Source: Pseudomonas protegens (GTDB lineage: Bacteria; Pseudomonadota; Gammaproteobacteria; Pseudomonadales; Pseudomonadaceae). From it: a stretch of 64,000 nt of DNA. The notes beneath the pieces are model-generated. The model did no database searches, had not been told where the DNA came from, and saw only the letters and a list, made by a program, of their open reading frames with translations. This document shows positions 19,328 through 29,162 of this stretch, piece by piece (position 1 is the first letter of the stretch; every line of letters starts with the position of its first letter). Made by a program: the position numbers and the translations under genes. The DNA is taken from contig NZ_CP031396.1 of the NCBI RefSeq assembly GCF_003363755.1, positions 1,736,001 to 1,800,000 on the forward strand. The letters run 5' to 3'.

Positions 19328-21061
19328 ATGCAGCGCACTTTACCGCCCCAGGCTTATGGAACAAGCGCCACGCCTTCCGGCTATACCGTGGGCGGGAGCA
19401 CAACCAGCGGCATCCAGCGCTGGGCACTACCCTTTTTGCTGCTGGCCTTCGCCCTGTTCTACCTGCTGCCACTGACCAGCCACGGCCTGTGGATTCCGGA
19501 TGAAACCCGCTATGCACAGATCAGCCAGGAGATGCTGCTTCGCGGGGATTGGGTGTCTCCGCACTTCATGGGCATCCGCTATTTTGAAAAGCCCATTGCC
19601 GGCTACTGGATGATCGCCATCGGCCAGGCACTGTTCGGTGACAACCTGTTCGGCGTGCGTGTTGCCTCAGCCCTGAGCACCGGTCTGAGCGTACTGCTGG
19701 CTTACCTGATCACTCGCCGGATCTGGAACGACCCGCGCAAGAGTTTTGCCGCCGCCCTGCTTTACATGAGCTTCGGTCTGATCGCCGGGCAAGCCGGGTA
19801 CTCCAATCTCGATCCCCAATTCACCTTATGGGTCAACCTCAGCCTGGTGGCGCTCTGGTTCGCCCTGGACAGCCAGACACCAGGCGGCCGCTTGCTGGCC
19901 TGGGGCACCTTGGGCGCCGCCTGCGGCATGGGTTTCATGACCAAGGGGTTCCTGGCCTGGCTGCTGCCGGTACTGATCGCCCTGCCCTACATGCTCTGGC
20001 AACGGCGTTTCGGCGAGTTGCTGCGCTTTGGCCTGGTGGCCGTGCTGGTGGCGATTGCCATCAGCCTGCCCTGGGTCTTGAGCATTCATGCCCATGAACC
20101 CGATTTCTGGCGGTTTTTCTTCTGGCATGAGCATATCCGCCGCTTTGCCGCCGACAATGCGCAGCACACTCGCCCCTGGTGGTTCTACCTGCCGTTGCTG
20201 GTGGTTTCGAGCCTGCCCTGGGCGGCCTTGCTGCCAGGCACCCTGATTCAGGCCTGGAAGGACAAGCACCAGGCAGCCACCGGTTACCTGCTGTTGTGGT
20301 TGCTACTGCCGCTGGCGTTCTTCAGCCTGAGCCGCGGCAAGCTGCCGACCTACATCATGCCCTGCCTGCTGCCCTTGGCCGTGCTCATGGGCCATGCACT
20401 GATCCAGTGGATCAGCGCAGGCAAGACCCGAACTGTTCGCCTCAACAGTCTGCTCAACCTACTGATCGGCGTCGCTGCATTAGTGGCGCTGGTGGTGATC
20501 CAGATCACCCGGCCGGTGTACGGCCACGACGAAATGCTCAGCCTGTCCCTGGTGTTCATCATGCTCATGGGCTGGATCATCGCCAACCTGCTGCCGGCCT
20601 CCAGGCCGCTCAACTACTGGGCAACGCCGGCCCTGGGCATCTGGCTGCTGGTAGCGCTGCTGCCTGCGGGAATGCCCGGCTTGATCGTGCACAACAAGAT
20701 GCCGGACCAGTTCATCAAGGAACACCTTGCGCAACTCCAGCAGACCCACAGCCTGTTGAGCAATGACCTGGGAGCGGCCTCAGCACTGGCCTGGCGCCTG
20801 CAACGCCCGGACGTGGCGCTGTACAACACCGAGGGCGAACTGAAATACGGCCTGGCCTACCCTGAATCGGCCCAGCGCAAGGTCAGCATGGCCGACGTTG
20901 GCCAATGGATCAGCGACGCACGCAAACAGGGATCGGTGGGTGTGGTGATGCGGGTCAAGGACGTACTGGAGAACGAAGAAGTCGCCCTGCTGCCGCCGGG
21001 CGGCAAGCGCTACGAGCAAGGCAACATGCTGATCCTGATCCTGCCGGCTACTCAACCCTGA
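19328..21061 (+). CDS. arnT: Undecaprenyl-phosphate Ara4N transferase ArnT
   Basis: GT-C (GT83) integral membrane enzyme that moves 4-amino-4-deoxy-L-arabinose from undecaprenyl phosphate to lipid A, giving polymyxin resistance. The 577-aa product has about a dozen membrane helices, the first-loop catalytic motif [15 protein letters not shown] near residues 54-68, and the periplasmic C-terminal domain ([16 protein letters not shown]...). The ATG at 19328 follows GAGGA at 6-10 bp; earlier in-frame Mets lack a ribosome site. No arnBCADEF genes are in the window, so the donor must be made elsewhere if the function is canonical. Confidence 0.88.
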   Translation: MQRTLPPQAYGTSATPSGYTVGGSTTSGIQRWALPFLLLAFALFYLLPLTSHGLWIPDETRYAQISQEMLLRGDWVSPHFMGIRYFEKPIAGYWMIAIGQALFGDNLFGVRVASALSTGLSVLLAYLITRRIWNDPRKSFAAALLYMSFGLIAGQAGYSNLDPQFTLWVNLSLVALWFALDSQTPGGRLLAWGTLGAACGMGFMTKGFLAWLLPVLIALPYMLWQRRFGELLRFGLVAVLVAIAISLPWVLSIHAHEPDFWRFFFWHEHIRRFAADNAQHTRPWWFYLPLLVVSSLPWAALLPGTLIQAWKDKHQAATGYLLLWLLLPLAFFSLSRGKLPTYIMPCLLPLAVLMGHALIQWISAGKTRTVRLNSLLNLLIGVAALVALVVIQITRPVYGHDEMLSLSLVFIMLMGWIIANLLPASRPLNYWATPALGIWLLVALLPAGMPGLIVHNKMPDQFIKEHLAQLQQTHSLLSNDLGAASALAWRLQRPDVALYNTEGELKYGLAYPESAQRKVSMADVGQWISDARKQGSVGVVMRVKDVLENEEVALLPPGGKRYEQGNMLILILPATQP

Positions 21062-21164
21062 CCAAGCTGCCCAAACGCCTGCCTGAGAGCGTCAGCGTCG
21101 ACCACCATCGGCGCTGGCATTCCTGGCCCTTTCCTTCCACCACCCGGCCTGCGCAAACCCACCC

Positions 21165-22700
21165 ATGAAAATCTGCAATAGCGAACGCAAGGATCTGATC
21201 CTGCTTCTGGGCGTCAGCGCCCTGATCCTGCTCCTCGGCCTGGGCTCCCGTGAGCTGTGGGGGGCGGAAACCCGCTGGGCCAACATTGCCTTGCAGATGC
21301 TGCAGAGTGGCGACTACTTCGACCCCTACCTCAAGGGCGCTCCCTATTACGACAAACCCCTGCCGTCCTACTGGTTGATCACCGCCAGCGCCTGGCTGAC
21401 CGGGGGCCTGGGGCACTGGTCGCTGCGGCTGTCCTCAGTGCTCGCCGGGTGGCTGAGCATCTGGCTGGTATACCTGCTTGGCGAGCAGCTGTTTCACAAG
21501 GGCACAGGGCTGATCGCCGGCTGGATGCTGGCCACCACCTTCTACTTTGCATTTTGGGCCCGGGTGGCCACCGCGGACATTCTCACCGTGTGCGGGGTCT
21601 TGGCAGCTGTGTGGTGGTACTGGCGAGGGCCAGAAGACACTCGCTTGAGTCGCTATTGCCTGTTCTTCCTGCTGTTGGCGGCGACCTCGCTGCTCAAGGG
21701 ACTGATCGGTTTCGTCCTGCCGGGGCTGATCCTGCTGCCACACCTGCTGAGCCAAGGACGCTGGAAGCGTCACCTCAATCCGCGCCTGTGCCTGGCGTTG
21801 CTGATGGCTGCCCTGCTGTACATGGTGCCGTTCGTGCTCTCGCACCTGTATGGCGCCCCGACCTACGCTGAAAGCGGGCTGAGCCTGGTATTCCGGGAGA
21901 ATGTGCAACGCTTCTTCGATCCTTTCGACCATATCGGACCGATCTATACCTACCTGATCTACCTGCCGGCCTACACCTTGCCCTGGGCGCCCTGCTGGGT
22001 ACTCGGCCTCTGGGTAGCGGCGCGTCACTGGCGCCAGCTACAACCCAATGAGCGCTGGCTGGTCTGGGCCCTGGGTTTGTTGTTCCTGTTCTTCACTGCC
22101 AGTGGCAGTCGGCGCAGCTATTACGTCCTGCCTCTGGTGCCCTTCGCCCAGCTGTTAGGGGCCTGGTGGCTGAACCGCCACCTGCTTCAACGACGCGCCA
22201 GCGGCAAGCCCGGCGAACGCAACTGGGCCATAGGCTTTGCCAGCGCAGCGGTGATTCTGCTGCTGGTGCTGGGGGTGGCCTACCCTTGGAGCAATGGCGC
22301 GGGCGGTGTCATCCAGTTCGGCACGCAGGTCAGAGCCGAGGCAAGCCGGATTGCCCCCTGGCATCAATGGCGCATGGTGATGGTCGAGGTGGATAACAAA
22401 GTGCCGCTGTACCTGCAGAATCAGGGAGCGCCCTTCTACTACGTCGCCGAAACCCAGGACTTCCCGCGCTCCGGCACCAGCGCAGACTTCATGGCCTGGC
22501 TGGACAGGACCAGCGGCCAGCATTGGGACCCCCAGCGCACGCTGATCCTGGTGCAACAGCGTGAGAATGAACCGTCGATGCTCGGCTACCTGGGCAAGGA
22601 TCATCAACTGGTGCGCACACTGCCGACCAACGGTGAACGGCTGGCGAAAAGAAAAGCCGAGGGCAGTGTTGCTTTCATTCCTCAGGCTCTCGGGGACTGA
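21165..22700 (+). CDS. ArnT-like GT-C glycosyltransferase, second copy
   Basis: Polytopic membrane glycosyltransferase related to ArnT/PMT, 511 aa. Helices are spread as in ArnT, and HWSLRLSSVLAGWLSIWLVYLLGEQLF mirrors the same region of its neighbour. The first loop reads ELWGAETRWANIALQML: the Asp-Glu of ArnT (PDETRY) is Ala-Glu here, so metal or donor-phosphate contact may differ. FYFAFWARVATADILT and DKPLPSYWLI match the ArnT helices. It lies 103 bp after arnT on the same strand and likely shares its transcript. It may transfer another isoprenoid-linked sugar; donor and acceptor are unknown. Confidence 0.8.
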   Translation: MKICNSERKDLILLLGVSALILLLGLGSRELWGAETRWANIALQMLQSGDYFDPYLKGAPYYDKPLPSYWLITASAWLTGGLGHWSLRLSSVLAGWLSIWLVYLLGEQLFHKGTGLIAGWMLATTFYFAFWARVATADILTVCGVLAAVWWYWRGPEDTRLSRYCLFFLLLAATSLLKGLIGFVLPGLILLPHLLSQGRWKRHLNPRLCLALLMAALLYMVPFVLSHLYGAPTYAESGLSLVFRENVQRFFDPFDHIGPIYTYLIYLPAYTLPWAPCWVLGLWVAARHWRQLQPNERWLVWALGLLFLFFTASGSRRSYYVLPLVPFAQLLGAWWLNRHLLQRRASGKPGERNWAIGFASAAVILLLVLGVAYPWSNGAGGVIQFGTQVRAEASRIAPWHQWRMVMVEVDNKVPLYLQNQGAPFYYVAETQDFPRSGTSADFMAWLDRTSGQHWDPQRTLILVQQRENEPSMLGYLGKDHQLVRTLPTNGERLAKRKAEGSVAFIPQALGD

Positions 22701-22708
22701 AGCCCCCT

Positions 22709-22737
22709 CGCCACGCCGGATAGCAACCGGCATGGCG
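22709..22737. terminator. Hairpin between arnT-like gene and ttcA
   Basis: CGCCACGCCGG-atagcaa-CCGGCATGGCG, 11 bp with one mismatch, between convergent genes. Confidence 0.55.
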
Positions 22738-22759
22738 ATATAGACTCAGCGAGAGCGGA

Positions 22760-23584
22760 TCAGAGATTGACCACGTTGACGAAACGCGGCGTGGCACTGT
22801 CGTCGATGCGCAGGCTGGCGAAGTCGAACAGATTGCGATCCGCCAGTTGCGAAGGGATCACGTTCTGCAGGCCGCGGAAAATGCTCTCAGTACGCCCCGG
22901 GCTCTTGCGCTCCCAGTCCTGGAGCATCTCCTTGACCACCTGACGCTGCAGGTTCTCCTGGGAACCGCAGAGGTTGCAGGGAATGATCGGGAATTGCTTG
23001 AGATCGGAGTAGGCCTGAATGTCCTTCTCGCTGCAGTAGGCCAGCGGGCGGATCACCACATTGCGCCCGTCATCGGCCAGCAGCTTGGGCGGCATGGCCT
23101 TGAGCGAACCGTTGTAGAACATGTTGAGGAAGAAGGTCTCGACGATGTCGTCACGATGGTGACCGAGGGCCATCTTGGTGGCGCCGATCTCGTCGGCGAA
23201 GGTGTACAGGGTGCCACGACGCAGGCGCGAGCACAGCGAGCAGGTGGTCTTGCCTTCCGGGATCAGCTCCTTGACCACCGAGTAAGTGTCCTTCTCGACG
23301 ATGTGGTACTCGATCCCCAATTCCTTGAGGTAGGCCGGCAGTACATGCTCGGGAAAACCGGGTTGCTTCTGGTCCATGTTCACCGCGACGATCTCGAACT
23401 TGATCGGCGCCACCTTCTGCAGGTGCAACAGCACGTCGAGCATGGTGTAGCTGTCCTTGCCGCCGGACAGGCAGACCATGACCTTGTCGCCCTCTTCGAT
23501 CATGTTGAAGTCGGCGACCGCTTCGCCCGCCAGTCGGCGAAGGCGTTTCTGCAGTTTGTTCTGGTTGACCGTAAGAGTGCCCAT
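22760..23584 (-). CDS. ttcA: tRNA 2-thiocytidine(32) synthetase TtcA
   Basis: ATP- and Fe-S-dependent enzyme that thiolates C32 of certain tRNAs. The 274-aa product has the PP-loop [13 protein letters not shown] (about residues 36-48) and the cluster-binding pairs CSLC near 118 and CNLCGS near 208, all TtcA hallmarks. The start at 23584 ([12 protein letters not shown]) is chosen over a 17-residue extension rich in Ser and Arg. Single gene. Confidence 0.96.
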   Translation of the reverse strand: MGTLTVNQNKLQKRLRRLAGEAVADFNMIEEGDKVMVCLSGGKDSYTMLDVLLHLQKVAPIKFEIVAVNMDQKQPGFPEHVLPAYLKELGIEYHIVEKDTYSVVKELIPEGKTTCSLCSRLRRGTLYTFADEIGATKMALGHHRDDIVETFFLNMFYNGSLKAMPPKLLADDGRNVVIRPLAYCSEKDIQAYSDLKQFPIIPCNLCGSQENLQRQVVKEMLQDWERKSPGRTESIFRGLQNVIPSQLADRNLFDFASLRIDDSATPRFVNVVNL

Positions 23585-23877
23585 GGCGCTTGGAATCCGC
23601 GAGGTATGTGACGAAAAGCCGGACATTTTACGCAAAAACCCCGCCCCCTTGAAAGCGTCGAAACGTAGCGCCCCCCGGGGCCGCGCTGACAGACAGGACA
23701 GCGATTACCCTGGGCTTTTACAGCGCGATTTGCTCTAAAGGTGCGCACATCTGACGAAAACTCCTCCCTATACTGCGACATAAGGTCGCATGCATATATA
23801 GACCTATACTGACTGTGCCACTTGGCTGTAAGCGCTCCGTTGGGGGGCGATGGCAACAATGAAAGGAGTGACTGACC

Positions 23878-24480
23878 ATGATTCATCATGTCGTAGGACT
23901 CTTCACCCACCCCGATCAGGAATGGCGAGAAATCCGTGGCGATGCAGAAGAAAGCATCAGCCACATGTACCTGACCCACACGCTGATTCTGGCGGCGATC
24001 CCCGCGATCTCGGCCTTTATCGGCACCACCCAGGTCGGCTGGGTCATTGGCAACCGCGCGCCGGTGATGCTGACCATGGAAAGCGCCCTGTGGATGACCA
24101 TCATGTCGTACCTGGCCATGCTTGGCGGCGTGGCGGTGATGGGTGCTTTCATCCACTGGATGGCCCGGACCTATGACGCCAACCCGAGCCTGGCGCGCTG
24201 CGTCGCCTTTGCCACCTACACCGCGACACCGCTGTTCGTCGGCGGCCTGGCGGCGCTGTATCCGCATATGTGGCTGGGGATGATCGTCGGCACGGCGGCG
24301 ATCTGCTACACGGTGTACCTGCTTTACGTCGGGCTACCGACCTTCATGAACATCCCATCGGACGAAGGATTCCTGTTTTCCAGCTCGGTCCTGGCGGTAG
24401 GACTGGTGGTGCTGGTAGCGATCATGGCCTTCACCGTGATTGTCTGGGGCCTGGGCGTCGGCCCCGTGTACACCAACTGA
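23878..24480 (+). CDS. Yip1-family inner-membrane protein
   Basis: Membrane protein of 200 aa with a Yip1-like domain: MIHHVVGLFTHPDQEWREIR at the start is typical of bacterial YIP1 proteins, followed by five hydrophobic segments (residues about 30-50, 66-90, 105-130, 133-155, 165-190). Function is unknown in bacteria. A strong GAAAGGAG site precedes the ATG and a terminator follows, so it is monocistronic. The 290 bp ahead, shared with ttcA, hold a run of AT-rich sequence (23760-23815) where promoters for both could lie. Confidence 0.82.
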   Translation: MIHHVVGLFTHPDQEWREIRGDAEESISHMYLTHTLILAAIPAISAFIGTTQVGWVIGNRAPVMLTMESALWMTIMSYLAMLGGVAVMGAFIHWMARTYDANPSLARCVAFATYTATPLFVGGLAALYPHMWLGMIVGTAAICYTVYLLYVGLPTFMNIPSDEGFLFSSSVLAVGLVVLVAIMAFTVIVWGLGVGPVYTN

Positions 24481-24516
24481 CGCCGCACCAATAATAATCC
24501 TCCATCTGCCAACACA

Positions 24517-24539
24517 GGCCGCCGCAAGGCGGCCTTCTT
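24517..24539 (+). terminator. Terminator after Yip1-family gene
   Basis: GGCCGCC-gcaa-GGCGGCC followed by TTCTT, 37 bp past the stop. Confidence 0.8.
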
Positions 24540-24629
24540 AATGGGCGCTCCTGCGACCATTCGGCGCCTGGGCGATTCGGATTAGCCGCTCTTTGCGGCA
24601 TACTCAGCCGCTCTGGAGAGCCGTTAAGC

Positions 24630-25124
24630 ATGCCCGAGCAACTCAATACCCGCGTCGAAGACTGTTTCCTACTCGCTGAATCCTTTTTCAAACGTCCTTT
24701 CAAACGCCCGGTGGTCAGCCTCAAATTACGAGGCCAGAAAGCCGGCGTTGCCCACTTGCACGAAAACCTGCTGCGCTTCAATCCCCAGCTGTACCGGGAA
24801 AACAGCGAAGACTTTCTCAAGCAGACCGTGGCCCACGAAGTCGCGCACCTGATCGCTCATCAGTTGTTTGGCGAACGCATTCAGCCCCACGGCGAGGAGT
24901 GGCAACTGATCATGCGCGGGGTGTATGAACTGCCGCCCAATCGTTGCCACACTTATGAAGTCAAACGCCGCAGCGTGACCCGCTACATCTACCGCTGCCC
25001 CTGCGCCGAGAGCGATTTTCCGTTTTCGGCGCAACGCCACAAGCTGGTGGCCCAGGGACGTCGCTACCTGTGCCGACGCTGTCGGCACACCCTGGTGTAC
25101 AGCGGCGAAACCCGGGTCGAGTGA
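24630..25124 (+). CDS. sprT: SprT-family zinc metalloprotease
   Basis: 164-aa SprT/Spartan-like protein. The zinc site is HEVAHLIAHQLFG near residues 68-80 with a third ligand His in QPHGEEW, and a C-terminal zinc ribbon with CPC near 130 and CRRCRH near 151. In eukaryotes the family cuts DNA-protein crosslinks; the bacterial substrate is unknown. Length and start are normal. It is convergent with the CoA-transferase gene. Confidence 0.92.
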   Translation: MPEQLNTRVEDCFLLAESFFKRPFKRPVVSLKLRGQKAGVAHLHENLLRFNPQLYRENSEDFLKQTVAHEVAHLIAHQLFGERIQPHGEEWQLIMRGVYELPPNRCHTYEVKRRSVTRYIYRCPCAESDFPFSAQRHKLVAQGRRYLCRRCRHTLVYSGETRVE

Positions 25125-25125
25125 T

Positions 25126-25157
25126 GGCATCAACGCGCTTCGCCGGCAAGCCGACGC
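25126..25157. repeat. REP-like repeat between convergent genes
   Basis: The 33-bp gap holds GCGCTTCGCCGGCAAGCCG, which reads as CGGCTTGCCGGCGAAGCGC on the other strand, the core of REP elements common in intergenic DNA of the P. fluorescens group. Placement between two gene 3' ends is typical. The family match is from memory and one copy only. Confidence 0.5.
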
Positions 25158-26339
25158 CTAGGCAATGACCTGGCTGCGTCGCAGTTCCTCGATACGTTCA
25201 GCGCTGTAGCCAAGCTCCGCCAGCACCTGATCGGAATGGGCGCCCAGCCTGGCGCCGATATGCCGCGGCTCGGGCAAACCGTCGGAGAATTTCAGCGGAC
25301 ATGCCATCTGGGTCTGGGGGCTACCGTCTTCCCGGGGGACCTGGCTCAGCAGTTGCCGAGCCTGCAATTGGGGGTGCTCCACCGCCTCAGCCAGGCTGAG
25401 CACTGGTTCGACACAAGCGTCGAGCCCGGCGAACAACTGGCACAGCTCGGCAAAGTCATGTTTCTCGAACTCGATCTGCAAGGCCTGCTTAAGGGCCCTC
25501 TGCTGCTCGAGCATGGGAGACAAGCCCTGGACCGCCAGTTCCGGCCGCCCCAGGGCCTGACACAGCTGCTGCATGAACACCGGCTCCAGGCTGCCCACCG
25601 ATAGCCAACGACCATCCCGGCTGCGGTAGTAGTCGTAGAAGCTGCCGCCATTGAGCACCTGCTGTTCCATCCCCGGCTCTACCCCGCAGGCCAGGTAACC
25701 GGCTCCGGCCATGGCGTTCAGGCTGAACACGCAATCGGTCATGCTGATATCCAGGTGCTGGCCCTGGCCGCTATGCTGCCGGGCGATCACTGCCGCCAGC
25801 AGGCCGATCACGCCGTGCAGCGAGCCCCCGGCGATATCCGCTGCCTGGATGCCCAGAGGCAGCGGGCCCTGGTCGCGGCGTCCGGTCTGGCTGGCGAGCC
25901 CGGCCAGGGCCAGGTAGTTGATATCGTGCCCGGCGCGGTCCTTGTAGGGTCCGGTCTGGCCATAACCGGTAATGGACACGTAGATCAGCCGCGGGTTGAT
26001 CGCCTTCAAGGCCTCGTACCCCAACCCCAGGCGCTCCATCACGCCTGGGCGAAACTGTTCGAGAACGATGTCGTGGTCCTGCAGCAGTTGCCGGATCACC
26101 TCCAGCGCCTCGGGCCGCTTGAGGTCCAGGGCCAGGCTGCGCTTGTTGCGGTTGAGATAGGCGTGACTGGCGGATACACCGTGGTCGTGGGGTGGCAGCA
26201 CCCGCAGCAGGTCCATGCGGGTTGGCGACTCGATGCGCAATACCTCGGCCCCCATGTCCGCCAGCAGCAGCGAGGCGAACGGCCCCGGCAACAGGGTGGA
26301 GAAATCCAGTACCTTGAGTGACGCCAACGGCCCTTGCAT
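25158..26339 (-). CDS. CaiB/BaiF-family (class III) CoA-transferase
   Basis: Class III CoA-transferase, 393 aa. The family start LKVLDFSTLLPGPFASLLLADMGAEV is followed by NRNKRSLALDLK, EQFRPGVMERLGL, YVSITGYGQTGPYKDRAGHDINYLALAG, where the catalytic Asp sits in GHD, then GSFYDYYRSRDGRWLSVG. Relatives include alpha-methylacyl-CoA racemases, which this resembles most (two-domain, SMTDCVFSLNAM), so racemase and transferase activity both remain open. The start at 26339 follows GAGGAGAGG. A perfect 12-bp inverted repeat lies 62 bp upstream. Confidence 0.87.
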   Translation of the reverse strand: MQGPLASLKVLDFSTLLPGPFASLLLADMGAEVLRIESPTRMDLLRVLPPHDHGVSASHAYLNRNKRSLALDLKRPEALEVIRQLLQDHDIVLEQFRPGVMERLGLGYEALKAINPRLIYVSITGYGQTGPYKDRAGHDINYLALAGLASQTGRRDQGPLPLGIQAADIAGGSLHGVIGLLAAVIARQHSGQGQHLDISMTDCVFSLNAMAGAGYLACGVEPGMEQQVLNGGSFYDYYRSRDGRWLSVGSLEPVFMQQLCQALGRPELAVQGLSPMLEQQRALKQALQIEFEKHDFAELCQLFAGLDACVEPVLSLAEAVEHPQLQARQLLSQVPREDGSPQTQMACPLKFSDGLPEPRHIGARLGAHSDQVLAELGYSAERIEELRRSQVIA

Positions 26340-26400
26340 GTGCCCTCTCCTCTTGATCGATTGCTTCAGAGTAGGCAGCCGCGAGCAGCGCAACAATTAC

Positions 26401-26429
26401 CACAACGGTCAGCCGGACTGACCGTTGTG
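26401..26429. promoter_or_regulatory. Perfect inverted repeat before CoA-transferase gene
   Basis: CACAACGGTCAG at 26401-26412 and its exact complement at 26418-26429, spacer CCGGA. It is separate from the dctA terminator at 26451-26468 and has no T run on the minus side, so an operator for the leftward gene is at least as likely as a second terminator. Confidence 0.5.
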
Positions 26430-26450
26430 CTCAACCTCCAGGCAATAAAA

Positions 26451-26468
26451 AACCCGCCGTAGCGGGTT
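26451..26468 (-). terminator. dctA terminator
   Basis: On the minus strand AACCCGC-tacg-GCGGGTT is followed by TTTTTATTG, 19 bp past the dctA stop. Confidence 0.9.
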
Positions 26469-26486
26469 TCTTATATTCAGCAAGAC

Positions 26487-27818
26487 TTACTTGATGCTCG
26501 GTGCCGGGCCTTCAGCCACACCCAGATCGTCGGTTTCACGGGTGTCGATGATCGCACGACCACCAGACGCCAGCTCGACCTGCAGTTTGTCTTCGTCCAG
26601 TTCCTTGACCCACTTGGCAACGACCAGGGTAGCCACGGCGTTGCCCACCAGGTTGGTCAGGGCACGGGCTTCGGACATGAAGCGGTCAATACCCAGAATC
26701 AGCGCCAGACCGGCCACCGGCAGGTGCCCCACAGCCGACAGGGTGGCGGCCAGAACGATGAAGCCACTGCCAGTCACACCAGCAGCACCTTTGGAGGACA
26801 GCAGCAGCACCAGCAGCAGGGTGATCTGGTGAGTGATGTCCATGTGGGTGTCAGTTGCCTGGGCAATGAACACCGCCGCCATGGTCAGGTAGATCGAGGT
26901 ACCGTCCAGGTTGAAGGAGTAACCGGTAGGAATCACCAGGCCGACCACCGACTTCTTGGCACCCAGGCGCTCCATCTTGATCAGCATGCGTGGCAGGGCC
27001 GATTCCGAGGACGAGGTACCCAGCACGATCAGCAGCTCTTCGCGGATGTAGCGGATCAATTTGATCACGCTGAAGCCGTGGGCGCGGCAGATGCCCCCCA
27101 GGATCACCAGCACGAATACCACGCAAGTGATGTAGAAGCAGATCATCAACTGGCCCAGTTGCACCAGAGAGCCGACGCCGTAGGCACCGATGGTGAAGGC
27201 CATGGCACCCAGCGCACCCAGGGGCGCCAGCTTCATAATCATGTTGATGATGTTGAACATCACGTGGGCGAAGCGGTCGATGAAGTCCAGCACCGGCTTG
27301 CCGTAGGCACCCAGGCGATGCAGGGCGAAACCGAAGATCACCGAGAACATCAGCACTTGCAGGATGTCGCCGGTGGCGAAGGCACCCACGATGGTCGACG
27401 GGATCACGTTGAGGATAAAGCCGACAATGCTCTGGTCATTGCCCGCAGTCACATAGGCAGCGACTTTTGAAGCATCCAGGGTCGAGGCGTCGATGTGCAT
27501 GCCAGCACCCGGCTGCACCACATTGACCACGATCAGGCCGATGAGCAGGGCAATGGTGGAGACGATTTCGAAGTACAGCAGCGCGTAGCCGCCAGTCTTG
27601 CCCACCGATTTCATGTTCTGCATGCCGGCGATACCACTCACCACGGTGCAGAAAATGATCGGCGCAATGACCATCTTGATCAGTTTGATGAACCCATCAC
27701 CCAGGGGCTTGAGGGCCACGCCGGTCTGAGGATAGAAGTGACCGAGCAGGATGCCGATGGCGATGGCAACGATCACCTGGAAATACAGGGATTTGTACAG
27801 TGGCTGACGAGTCGTCAT
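26487..27818 (-). CDS. dctA: C4-dicarboxylate transporter DctA
   Basis: Proton- or sodium-coupled uptake of succinate, fumarate and malate (DAACS family), inner membrane, 443 aa. Features: [22 protein letters not shown] as TM1, the serine-rich re-entrant loop [13 protein letters not shown] near residue 270, the [19 protein letters not shown] motif and [32 protein letters not shown] near 360-390. The start at 27818 ([10 protein letters not shown]) follows AGGAAC. A sigma-54 promoter and upstream palindromes indicate control by a DctD-type activator; no dctBD genes are in the window. Confidence 0.96.
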   Translation of the reverse strand: MTTRQPLYKSLYFQVIVAIAIGILLGHFYPQTGVALKPLGDGFIKLIKMVIAPIIFCTVVSGIAGMQNMKSVGKTGGYALLYFEIVSTIALLIGLIVVNVVQPGAGMHIDASTLDASKVAAYVTAGNDQSIVGFILNVIPSTIVGAFATGDILQVLMFSVIFGFALHRLGAYGKPVLDFIDRFAHVMFNIINMIMKLAPLGALGAMAFTIGAYGVGSLVQLGQLMICFYITCVVFVLVILGGICRAHGFSVIKLIRYIREELLIVLGTSSSESALPRMLIKMERLGAKKSVVGLVIPTGYSFNLDGTSIYLTMAAVFIAQATDTHMDITHQITLLLVLLLSSKGAAGVTGSGFIVLAATLSAVGHLPVAGLALILGIDRFMSEARALTNLVGNAVATLVVAKWVKELDEDKLQVELASGGRAIIDTRETDDLGVAEGPAPSIK

Positions 27819-27945
27819 TGCAAAGTTCCTCAAGAGCCCCGGCATACAGCTTCCGTCGATGCATGCGGTGCCTAAAGTGCGAACCCTCCTGCGCTGGAGG
27901 GATTTGTTGTGTCGAACTGCGTGCTGGCAGATCTTCCGGCTCTAT

Positions 27946-27961
27946 CGCAAAGCCCGTGCCA
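27946..27961 (-). promoter_or_regulatory. Sigma-54 (-24/-12) promoter of dctA
   Basis: Reading leftward: TGGCAC-GGGCT-TTGC, an exact -24/-12 match with 5-bp spacing. The predicted start is near 27936, leaving a leader of about 118 nt. dctA is RpoN/DctD-dependent in several bacteria, so the match fits known biology. Confidence 0.82.
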
Positions 27962-28039
27962 CCTTGTAAAAAAGCCCTACAGGCCTTTAGACATCAGGGG
28001 GACAGGCCGATCTTGGCTTCCACTGCACCCGGCGCCGCT

Positions 28040-28094
28040 GGCGGATTTCCGCCCATTCACCGAGTCTCGTCCTACAATTTGGCGGATATCCGCC
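28040..28094. promoter_or_regulatory. Twin palindromes, candidate activator sites for dctA
   Basis: GGCGGATTTCCGCC (28040-28053) and the perfect palindrome GGCGGATATCCGCC (28081-28094) are 41 bp apart, about four helical turns; a half-site ATCCGCC follows at 28122-28128. They lie 90-145 bp upstream of the sigma-54 promoter, where enhancer-binding proteins bind. They also precede the AraC-type gene, so a second role there is possible. Confidence 0.65.
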
Positions 28095-28151
28095 TTGTTC
28101 CCTCATAGGGGGCTGGCTAACATCCGCCACTCAATGGACGGACCAGCCTTC

Positions 28152-29150
28152 ATGCGCGAACGCACCATCGCCAGCCACTTTGCCCGTGCCGCCTTGGGCG
28201 GTGCACGTCGTCGCGGCTACGATTACGGGCCGCTTCTGCAGCAGTTGGGCATCAGTCCAGAACTGCTGAGCCAGCCCAAGGCACGCATCGCCCCCGAACA
28301 ATTCACCCGTCTGCTGCAGCAACTGTGGCTGGCGTTGGACGACGAATACCTGGGTTTCGGCCATGGCCCCAGCAAACGCGGAACCTTCGCCATGATGTGC
28401 CACGCACTGATCCACTGCCGCACCTTGGAAAAAGCGCTCAATCGCGGCTTGTTGTTTTACAGCCTGTTTGCGCAAGCACCGCGCCTTCGTCTGACGCACG
28501 AAGGAGAAATGGCCCGTCTGAGCCTGGATGATGCTGAGTTATGGGACCCGGAGCACTTTCTTAGCGAAAGCCTGCTGGTGATCTGGCATCGCCTGGGCAG
28601 TTGGCTGATCGGCCAGCGCATACGCCTTGAACAAGCCTGCTTCAGCTACCCGAAACCCGAACACGGCGCAGAATACGATTTGCTGTTCCCCTGCCCACTG
28701 CTGTTCAGCCAGGAGCACAGCAGCCTGTTGTTCCACAGTCGCTACCTGGGCATGCCGCTGCTACAGGATGAACGTACCCTCAAGCATTTTCTTGAGCGCT
28801 CCCCGGCCGATCTGCTGTCACGCCCGGACCAGGGCGACAGCCTCAGCAGCCAGTTGCGGCGTCTGCTCAGCCGTGACCGGGAGCGCTGGCCCGACCTGGA
28901 AAGCGTTGCCCAGCACCTGCACGTCAGCCCGCAGACATTGCGTCGCCATTTGCGCGAAGAAGGTTCGAGCTTTCAGGCACTCAAGGACGAACTGCGCCGT
29001 GACATCGCCATCTACCACCTGGGGCGGGCTGACCTCTCATTGCAACAGATCGCCGAGCAATTGGGCTTTTCCGAACCCTCGGCCTTTCATCGGGCATTCA
29101 AGAAATGGACTGGCCTGACCCCAGGCGCCTATCGCGCCCGGGAGCAGTAG
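28152..29150 (+). CDS. AraC-family transcriptional regulator
   Basis: 332-aa regulator with an N-terminal arabinose-binding-type domain of the kind found in OruR/ArgR-like and fatty-acid-linked AraC proteins (FARAALGGARRRGYDYGPLLQQLGISPELL), and a C-terminal double helix-turn-helix (LESVAQHLHVSPQTLRRHLREEG and LSLQQIAEQLGFSEPSAFHRAFKKWTGLTPGAYR). The ATG at 28152 was chosen because the family begins just before this segment; another ATG six codons upstream is possible and the longer frame is not supported. It is divergent from dctA. The inducer and targets are unknown. Confidence 0.85.
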   Translation: MRERTIASHFARAALGGARRRGYDYGPLLQQLGISPELLSQPKARIAPEQFTRLLQQLWLALDDEYLGFGHGPSKRGTFAMMCHALIHCRTLEKALNRGLLFYSLFAQAPRLRLTHEGEMARLSLDDAELWDPEHFLSESLLVIWHRLGSWLIGQRIRLEQACFSYPKPEHGAEYDLLFPCPLLFSQEHSSLLFHSRYLGMPLLQDERTLKHFLERSPADLLSRPDQGDSLSSQLRRLLSRDRERWPDLESVAQHLHVSPQTLRRHLREEGSSFQALKDELRRDIAIYHLGRADLSLQQIAEQLGFSEPSAFHRAFKKWTGLTPGAYRAREQ

Positions 29151-29162
29151 CCAAAGCGCCCT

